From Pristionchus mayeri (Eukaryota > Nematoda > Chromadorea > Rhabditida > Neodiplogasteridae), in NCBI GenBank assembly GCA_036245805.1, contig BTRK01000006.1:48973257-49037256 (forward strand): DNA of 64,000 nucleotides. The letters run 5' to 3'. The notes beneath the pieces were generated by a model. It was not told where the DNA came from. It did not search any database and saw only the letters and a program-made list of their open reading frames with translations. Below, piece by piece: positions 57,803 to 64,000 of the stretch (positions are counted from its first letter, which is position 1; each line of letters opens with the position of its first letter). The translations under genes and the position numbers were made by a program.

Positions 57803-60030
57803 ATGAATGAGCAGTTACAGGCTCGAATATTCCCATCCTTGAAGGTGGTCCACTTTGCCGATTCGATCGGACTGGATCTCGTGCAAGTGAAGTGCATTTT
57901 CCCCTACAGCTCATCGGAAGATTTTCGCACCTCCATCCACTCATTTTCCGTCAAGCCGTACGTGTAATCATAGTCAATAGTTAAGATTTGGAAAACAAAT
58001 TACATTCAGTAAAGCTCTAAAACGTTGGCAAAGCCGATTGCTTGATAACAACCTGTTCCGAACGTATACGTAAGCCACATTTTTTAGGTAAAAATAGATG
58101 GGCATTTGTTCAGATCCCAAAATTGGCCATGAAACATTAATTGCGCTGAACTTTGCGGCTAAAGAATTGCGATTTATTAAAACGGACTTATTCATGCACA
58201 AAACGCTTAGGTCATCATGGAAGACGTTATCGTCAAATCGCGTGGCTTCGCACTCGGGAACCTTCAACGATACTCGGTTCCTCCAAATGCAAACCTCCTT
58301 GCCAAACCTGCTGAAGAGCTATGAGCAAATATGCGGTGAACGCCTGCAAAGAGTGAGCCAACTCATTTATTTACAGATGGAACTTGAAAAATCAGAAAAG
58401 AGACCGGCAACCGCTCTATTGAATGAGCTGAAACGTCGATGAGAGGGCGCAAGAAAACTGTACCAGCCTGGGGGTACTTCCGGTTCAGCTAGAGTATGAA
58501 ACAATTCTGAATTCTGAATCATTCCTTAAATACCGGACGAAGACACTAAATGATGAAAATTTGGATTTTGCCCGGATTTCAATTCCATCCTACTCGATCG
58601 TGGAAGTTTCTCGTATCCCGACCAAAATTGTTCCGGGGAAAAAAATAGGCTCAATTTTTGCATCCACTTGGGCAAAAATGCAAAAATCGCTTAGTGTCAT
58701 TATTTTTTTGTTCAATACCAACTCCTCAGGTAATGGCGAACGGTATTTGTCTGAAGTCGGTTAACGTTATCGGCATGACCCTCTACGCCACAGTCGCTGT
58801 CTACAACCACTCGTACGAAAAGGAAGTCAGTTGAATGCTGCAAAATATTGCAATAATAACCAAAATACCAGTGGATTTATTATTGTTTTGTACATTACTG
58901 TATTGCTATTATGAAGAAGCTCACCAGCATAAATATGCCCAATAACATTCGCAAATCATTTCCATAGAACTTAGAGGTGAATTAGTTGTCAGCATTTGTC
59001 ATCAGTGGTTAAGTCCAGGGTTCTCTTATTGGAGAATTTTTAAGTATTTTCAGATATGTTTCAAGTGCACTACATCGTTCATATACATAGCGAACGTGAA
59101 ACATATCTAAAAAGTGATACCAAAATTTTCCAATAACAGAACCCTAGTTAAGTCTCTTCCGATTGCTTCAGGTATTCGTGAGGTACACTCTGGACGGATG
59201 GCGATCGTATAACGAGATTGCAGCACAATTCGACTCTTCGAACACCCGAGTAAGCCCCTTCCTCAAATCGCGGTACTCCTCAGTATCCGTGTGTGCCTGA
59301 GAGGGCATGACAAAACGGCAAACGAAAAAACGTCATCGGCGCATAGCTCGTTTGGAAGTCGGTCCAGCAGCTTGGGAGTTGTTACATTGTTATCTGTGTG
59401 AGGTACCGTAACCGAAACCCTATGTCAACTATTTTTCTAAAATTTCCCAATCAATCACATAATGATTCTACCATCTACGGTCTCCTGAAGGCGGTAGAAT
59501 CATTGTGTGACAGTTTACTGAGAAAAATAGTTGACCCAAGGAACTGGATCTGACCCACGGAACTGAGATACGGTATGATTACGGTACATCAAACAGAAAA
59601 GAATGGGACACTCCCGAGATGCAGAACCGACTTCTGAGCGAGTTATGCGCAGTTGCCGTTTTGTCGTTTGTCGTTTTGTCCTGCCCCGCACCTGAGGAGT
59701 TGACAAAGGATGGATGAGTTGACAAAGGATGAGTTGACAAAGGATGACAAAGGATTATTACGAGATGGAGGTATGAGTCATCTACCATTTATAACTTTAA
59801 AATGAAAAAATATAGCTCAAAGATCTATCTCGTAATAAGGGCATTCCTTGTAAGCAGACCCCTTCTCTCGTAATAAGTCCAGCCCTTGTTAGCAGAACCC
59901 TTCTCAGGATAACTCAGACAGCTTTTCATTCACCCTTTTCCTGCCCCACTCGATGCCCGTTGGATCCAAATGCGAATTTGCACTCCGGTATGAATTTGAG
60001 CGATGTTGTCGATAGTGTGCAAGTATCGAA
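57803..60030 (+). CDS. PP1 glycogen-targeting subunit (PPP1R3/CBM21 type), partial or decayed
   Basis: Exons that fit: 57803-57961 (MNEQLQARIFPSLKVVHFAD then SIGLDLVQVKCIF), 58730-58825 (VMANGICLKSVNVIGMTLYA then TVAVYNHSYEKE) and 59172-59249 (VFVRYTLDGWRSYNEIAAQF). KVVHF is a protein phosphatase 1 docking site (RVxF type) followed by the FAD..GL.L..V block of PPP1R3 proteins; the next exons join as YEKE/VFVRYTLDGW, the core of the CBM21 glycogen-binding domain. All are phase 0 with donors gtgtaa, gtcagt, gtaagc. A later piece near 59930-60020 (FTLFLPHSMPVGSKCEFALR) continues CBM21 but needs a frame change and soon hits a stop. Such subunits bring PP1 to glycogen to activate glycogen synthase. 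An exon between the first two is still unassigned. A MITE sits in one intron. Confidence 0.62.
59016..59146. mobile_element. hAT-type MITE family C, copy 2
   Basis: 131 bases, cagggttctcttattggaga to ccaataacagaaccctа-type end, with a perfect 8-base duplication GTTAAGTC at 59008-59015 and 59147-59154. It lies in the intron between the two CBM21 exons. Confidence 0.9.
59300..59690. mobile_element. nested inverted-repeat element
   Basis: Outer ends ggcatgacaaaacggcaaac and gtttgtcgttttgtcctgcc; an inner inverted repeat at 59422-59535 (gtcaactatttttct...gattctacc and mirror). It lies between the CBM21 exon and the next CBM21-like piece. Confidence 0.55.
59696..59920. repeat. short tandem repeats
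   Basis: gagttgacaaaggatg repeats three to four times at 59696-59757. At about 59830-59915 a unit of about 40 bases containing ctcgtaataag and agcagaccccttctc-type sequence occurs twice. Confidence 0.65.
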
Positions 60031-60406
60031 GCGTTTTGCATAGGTGCTCGAGTGCTGGCAAGGAGTACTGGGACAACAACCGGGGTTCAAATTACGTGCT
60101 CGAGTGCAAGACAATGGCTGACCACTACGAGACAAGTAGCAAGTCGTCAAATGATCACCCTGTGTTTTATTGATTGATAATAAAATTCGTATAATTTTTA
60201 CTTCTCCAGATGAATTCCACAGCATTGTGAATTTCGTATTGAAGGAAAAAAGGCACACATCGCAATTATCAATTATTAATTAGCAGTTATCTGTAAATTA
60301 TATAATTAACAATAATTAACTGCTATCATTCCCAAGATGAATCATTTTAATGATGTTGAAAGCAATTCGAAAGACGATCTGTATCGATTTTGGTCTGTTC
60401 TACGGC

Positions 60407-60585
60407 TCTGCACCGTTTGGGGGGGGACAAGCAGGATTTAGGGGGGACAAATGTCCACTGTAATTCTGATATGGCCACTGTAATTCTGATATGTCCACTG
60501 TAATTCTATGTGCCCCCCCCCCCCCGAAACAGGACAGAATCAGCGATATGTCCCCCTCCCCAAACGGTACAGATCCGGTACAGAG
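60407..60585. mobile_element. MITE with poly-G/poly-C arms
   Basis: Ends ctgcaccgtttggggggg and ccccctccccaaacggtaca; inside, ccactgtaattctgatatg is repeated about three times, then a run of about 13 C at 60512-60525. Confidence 0.6.
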
Positions 60586-60789
60586 TCGACTACCCCATCT
60601 CATTCCACTCTTTTCTAATTGGAAACTTATCTCTGCGCTAGCCACTATGGCAATCGCAGAGCTCATTCTATGGTAAGACGCATCAAAAATCAATTCACAT
60701 ATATTTCTTTGAAGGTCTATGCTGAGCAAAATGGATGAAGCCGGAACGATTTTGCTTCGAGAGGAATATGAATATGATATGGACGGGTT

Positions 60790-61020
60790 ATTATTCACTT
60801 ATGACTTTCGCCTTAGAACTTTGAATTACCATATGCCATTCAATAATTAGCATTGGACCAACTACAGTATACCAATCGATAATCAGCTATGGGTCATCTA
60901 TTATTCGCTGGGTCAGATTTATGACTTTTACCTTAGAACATTGAATTACTTATTCCAATCAAACATTAGCATTGGGACGACTACAGTATACGAATCGATA
61001 ATTAGCCATGTGTCAAAGCT
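60790..61020. repeat. direct tandem repeat, about 120 bp, two copies
   Basis: Both copies contain ttatgactttYRCCTTAGAAC, ttgaattac, attagcattgg and actacagtata.. in the same order (about 60796 and 60918). Confidence 0.7.
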
Positions 61021-61094
61021 TTTAGAATGTTCCAGAAAGTTCGAAAATGTTCCAAAGCTTCTAGAATCTTCCAGAAGTCGAAAACGAGAACAAA

Positions 61095-61500
61095 AGAGGG
61101 AGAGAGGGAGAGAGGGAGAGAGATGGAGAGAAGGAGAGAGAGAGAGGGGGGGGGGAGGAAGGACAGAAGGAGAGGGTGGGAGAGAAGGAGGGAGATAGAG
61201 GGGGGAGGGGGAGGAGAAGGAGAGAGAGGGTGAGAAGGAGACGGAGGGAGAGAAGGAGAGAGCGGGAGAGAAGGAGAGAGAGAGAGGGAGAGAAGGAGAA
61301 AGAGAGGAAGAAAAGGAGAGAGAAGGAGAGAAGGAGGGAGAGGGAGAGAAGGAGAGAGAGTGAGAGAATAAGATAGTGGGAGAGAAGGAGGGAGAGGGAG
61401 AAAAGGAGAGAAGGAGAGAGAGGGAGAGAAGGAGGGAGAGAGGGAGAGAAGGAGGGAGAGAGGGAGAGAAGGAGGGAGAGAGGGAGAGAAGAGAGGTATA
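61095..61500. repeat. purine-only GAGAGGGAGAGAAGGA tract
   Basis: About 400 bases of almost pure G/A on the plus strand, units gagagggagagaaggagg. The long Ser/Pro/Leu frames on the other strand come from this composition and are not genes. Confidence 0.95.
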
Positions 61501-61568
61501 CAAGAGAGGTATACAAGGAGAGCAGAGAATCAGTTCCTCACGTCAGTCTGTCAGTTCGAAAAACAGAA

Positions 61569-61799
61569 ATGGCTGCGAAGAGGCCCACATTTTTCACAAG
61601 GAATCACTCAATTCTATCCTTCGCTAACCAGGAATCGAAGAAGGATCCCATCCCCTGCAGTATCCTTCCGTATCCTACCGTGACCCATCATCCCCTCAAT
61701 CGAAAGGGAATAACTCTCGACATCATCGACGTGGGCTTCCACGCATTGCAAGCGGTAGTAGACCATGGAATGTCGCATCGGAATATATCGATTGATTAG
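61569..61799 (+). CDS. small frame, possible gene
   Basis: 76 codons from ATG: MAAKRPTFFTRNHSILSF, later HPLNRKGITLDIIDVGFHAL then QAVVDHGMSHRNISID. The end is helix-like and varied in composition. No domain recognised, no clear splice sites. It starts about 70 bases after the GA tract. Confidence 0.28.
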   Translation: MAAKRPTFFTRNHSILSFANQESKKDPIPCSILPYPTVTHHPLNRKGITLDIIDVGFHALQAVVDHGMSHRNISID

Positions 61800-62200
61800 A
61801 CAGAAATGCTGCCAAAATGAGAGTAATCAACGAAGAACTAATGAAACAGGGCTAAGTAGAACCGTAAAACCAGGGGCTCAGCCAGTCGATCGATCTTGTT
61901 TTCGTCCGAACACGAGGCAGTAGCTCACGGGAGGAGGGAGAGGCGAGAGAGTGTGTGAAATAGAGAGGACATTGGAGGCGTAAGTGTGTTTTGGCATAAA
62001 TGAGAATGAAAAGAATCAGAATGCAACAGCAAGATGCCTCCGTCTAGAAACAAGAATATACTGTCTCACATTCCCCATTAGCTTCCCACCCAGAAGTCAC
62101 ATTCAATAGTAACAACATGTACAATCACTTTATCCTACACGGGAAATCTACAAGCAAAGAACGACATCAAAGATGACGTCAACAAAGGCATCGAAGATGA
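61800..62200. other. no gene; half of a family B-like MITE
   Basis: agaggcgagagagtgtgtga at 61938-61970 is one arm of a MITE without its partner; a similar half is at 63565-63615. Confidence 0.35.
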
Positions 62201-62207
62201 CGTCGAT

Positions 62208-63393
62208 TCAGTCGAGGCGTCCGAGGCCGGCGGCGACGCCCTCGACAACGTTGAGGAGCTCGACGTAGTGGTCGAAGAGCTGCAATGAAAAGAAAAACTC
62301 CAGGGTGCAAGTCTTAGATCGAGAACACAGGCAAGGCAATATTGATTAGCCCTCCTATTGTAATAACGAAAGCATTATCACTGACAACGAATGGACCATT
62401 GTAATGGGCAAATGAAAAGAACGAATGGGTCAGTGGTGAAATCGAACAGTGATAGACAGGGTATTGTGGAGAGGAGGACTGACTTTGGGTGAACCAGTAA
62501 TGACTGGAAATTCTAGTGCAGTAGCATGAGAGTTATAAGAATGAGGCATCTAGAGAGCAATCGTCTGACTCTCTTCAGTTTGCACGCTCTCTCGCTCTGT
62601 CTGGCGAGAGAGCGTGTGAAACGAGGAGAGTGCGCGCCGTTTTGGCATCACTAATGAGCAATAAGCAGTGATTTAACAAAAGGATAATGCAAACACTAAC
62701 CGAGGGCGCGAGTCGCTCCCACTCCAGGTCGATCAGCTGTCGCACGGCGAGCAGCTCCTCCCCGTAGAAGTTGCCGTTGTCCCGCAACCGGAGCAGCGCG
62801 ATCTGAGGGAGAGATCAAACATCAACAATCACGGAACACTATGCTGGGGAAATGTATATCCGAGCGTCGAAGTATAATCAATATCCCTCCTACCGTAACC
62901 TACAGTACGGAACCTACCGTAACCACGAAATATCTTGGAGGGGAGTACAAGATAGAGAGCTAGAATAGGATCGAACGCCCTATTACCGTACCCTACCGTA
63001 AAGAAAGAGATACTAACTTTGTAACTTTCAACAGCTAACCGCGCCCCGAATGCGCAACCTACAGCATCGTAATTACCGTAACCTCGTGAACGGAGAAGGG
63101 AATAACTCTACAACTAACCATAACCTACAATACCGTAATGAAAATAGACGAGAAAGGTATGCAATATCATAGAAAAGATAAAGGTATGCAATATCTCCTA
63201 CAACCTACCGTAACCTACTGTAACCTGCCGTTTCCCGCCGCGCCTACCGTATCCTACCGTATCCTACCGTACACTATCTACCGCAACCTATCACCCCCTG
63301 AATAAGAATGCAGTAACTCACGACGTCGGCGACGCGAAATCGCAGCTGCAGCCGGGCGACGAGACTGACGCGGTCGGCGTGGCAGGAGTGCAT
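62208..63393 (-). CDS. unrecognised gene, last three exons
   Basis: Exons 63393-63322 (MHSCHADRVSLVARLQLRFR then VADV), 62802-62701 (IALLRLRDNGNFYGEELLAV, then RQLIDLEWERLAPS) and 62279-62208 (LFDHYVELLNVVEGVAAGLG then RLD, stop), all phase 0, with acceptors atttccag, ccctcag, cattgcag and donors gtgagt, gttagt. The 81 residues are strongly helical and G/C-rich at third positions, unlike the surroundings. They could be the C-terminal helices of a BAR-like or similar coiled-coil protein, but I do not recognise the family. The ATG at 63393 directly follows an acceptor, so it may be an internal Met; more exons could lie right of the window. TACCGTAACC decamers fill the large intron. Confidence 0.5.
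62553..62637. mobile_element. MITE family B copy in an intron
   Basis: agagcaatcgtctgactctc to cgaggagagtgcg with ctctctcgctctgtctggcg core. It lies in the second intron of the minus-strand gene at 62208-63393. Confidence 0.65.
62870..63300. repeat. cluster of TACCGTAACC-type decamers
   Basis: More than ten loosely spaced units (ctaccgtaacc, ctaccgtatcc, cctactgtaacc). Smaller clusters, in either orientation, lie at 2590-2880, 12240-12400 and 40545-40605, mostly in introns. Confidence 0.7.
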
Positions 63394-63619
63394 CTGGAAA
63401 TATCGATTTATTAGCCACAAATATCGATTGAATAACCAGAAGTAGTGTTAAAAGGACCGAAATACGTGAAAAAAACGGAGGAAAATGACATAGATTGTAG
63501 GGTGAACTGAGGAGTGAGACGATCGATGCCCGTCGACCTTGACCGAGGAGGTAGATCAAGGAAGGGGAGGGGCGAGAGAGTGTGAGAAATCGAGAGGGCA
63601 CAGACAGGGGAGGAGATGA

Positions 63620-64000
63620 AGTGGACGTGCAATTTGACAAAACTGGCCAGGATGAGGATGCAATCGAATGATCAATAAATGGGGATGGACCTAGTGTTTC
63701 GCGCGTACTCTGGTCCGGCTCCATTATTAGTGGCATCATTATCTCCGTAACTAACGTACGTGCTCGTAAAATAATAGTGGAACTAATAGTGTACTAATGG
63801 TGCATCATTAGCTAATAGTGCCATTAATAGTGGAGATAATAGTGCCATTAAAGTTACCCAACAAGGACGAAATTGACCCATTATTTTTTGTCCTCCATCG
63901 AATAGCCGATTGTTGAATTAGTATAAAATGAATATACAAAAATGCTAAAAATCAATAATAGCCTCAAGGGAAAGCCGGAAATGATCAGCGTATTCCCGCG
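63620..64000. other. no gene; short repeat
   Basis: 63770-63850 repeats taatagtgccattaatagtg-like units. Nothing else supported up to the window end. Confidence 0.4.

Noticed and set aside
60946..61516. Long Ser/Leu/Pro frames of 151 and 185 codons
   Set aside because: They are the complement of the GAGAGG purine tract and exist in more than one frame at once, a mark of simple repeat.

Overview
This is a eukaryotic window, most likely from a nematode. The supporting signs are short introns (about 45-90 bases) with GT/AG borders, acceptors that sit directly on start codons, worm-type gene families, RTE-1-like retrotransposon ends and many mariner and hAT-type elements. The decamer family around TACCGTAACC is scattered through introns and spacers. 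A diplogastrid or other rhabditine worm is my inference; nothing here fixes the species.

Almost none of the long open frames in the window are genes. Real coding sequence was found by joining short exons. Best supported are: a five-exon transposase-derived gene, open throughout, whose start lies left of the window (148-2046); a complete three-exon cystatin (40401-40982, minus); an intact mariner transposase (14752-15768); part of a CBM21/PP1-targeting glycogen subunit gene (57803 to about 60030); and the 3' end of an unrecognised three-exon gene (62208-63393, minus).

The rest is largely a gene graveyard. At 2.4-6.3 kb the minus strand carries decayed DGAT2-type acyltransferase, Ste20/GCK-type kinase and adenylate kinase copies. 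At 23.7-29.1 kb there are scattered 66-78 base exon modules for a 22-26 residue amphipathic repeat, on both strands. At 30.5-31.7 kb is a frameshifted secreted cysteine-synthase-like gene. At 34.9-35.6 kb is a Gly/Tyr-rich secreted protein gene with two stops. At 50.8-51.7 kb is a zinc-finger-like frame with two TGA stops. At 52.1-55.3 kb is a glycyl-tRNA synthetase copy that kept its introns but lost catalytic parts and took several MITE insertions.

Mobile DNA dominates. Six long fold-back structures lie at 7.06-10.94, 14.07-17.07, 38.68-39.77, 41.26-42.71, 44.15-45.16 and 46.90-48.70 kb. Two mariner elements have TA borders and transposase sequence (one intact, one dead), with two further mariner-like remnants and one fully palindromic TA-flanked element. 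Two 5'-truncated RTE elements are present. A short hAT-type palindromic MITE (8-base target duplications) occurs about a dozen times, a second one about seven times, a third twice. Nested insertions let a relative order of events be read, notably fold-back, then RTE, then mariner at 14.1-17.1 kb. I see no convincing new multi-gene system; the most interesting items are the open transposase-derived gene, the 22-residue exon modules and the density of long inverted repeats that could give double-stranded RNA.
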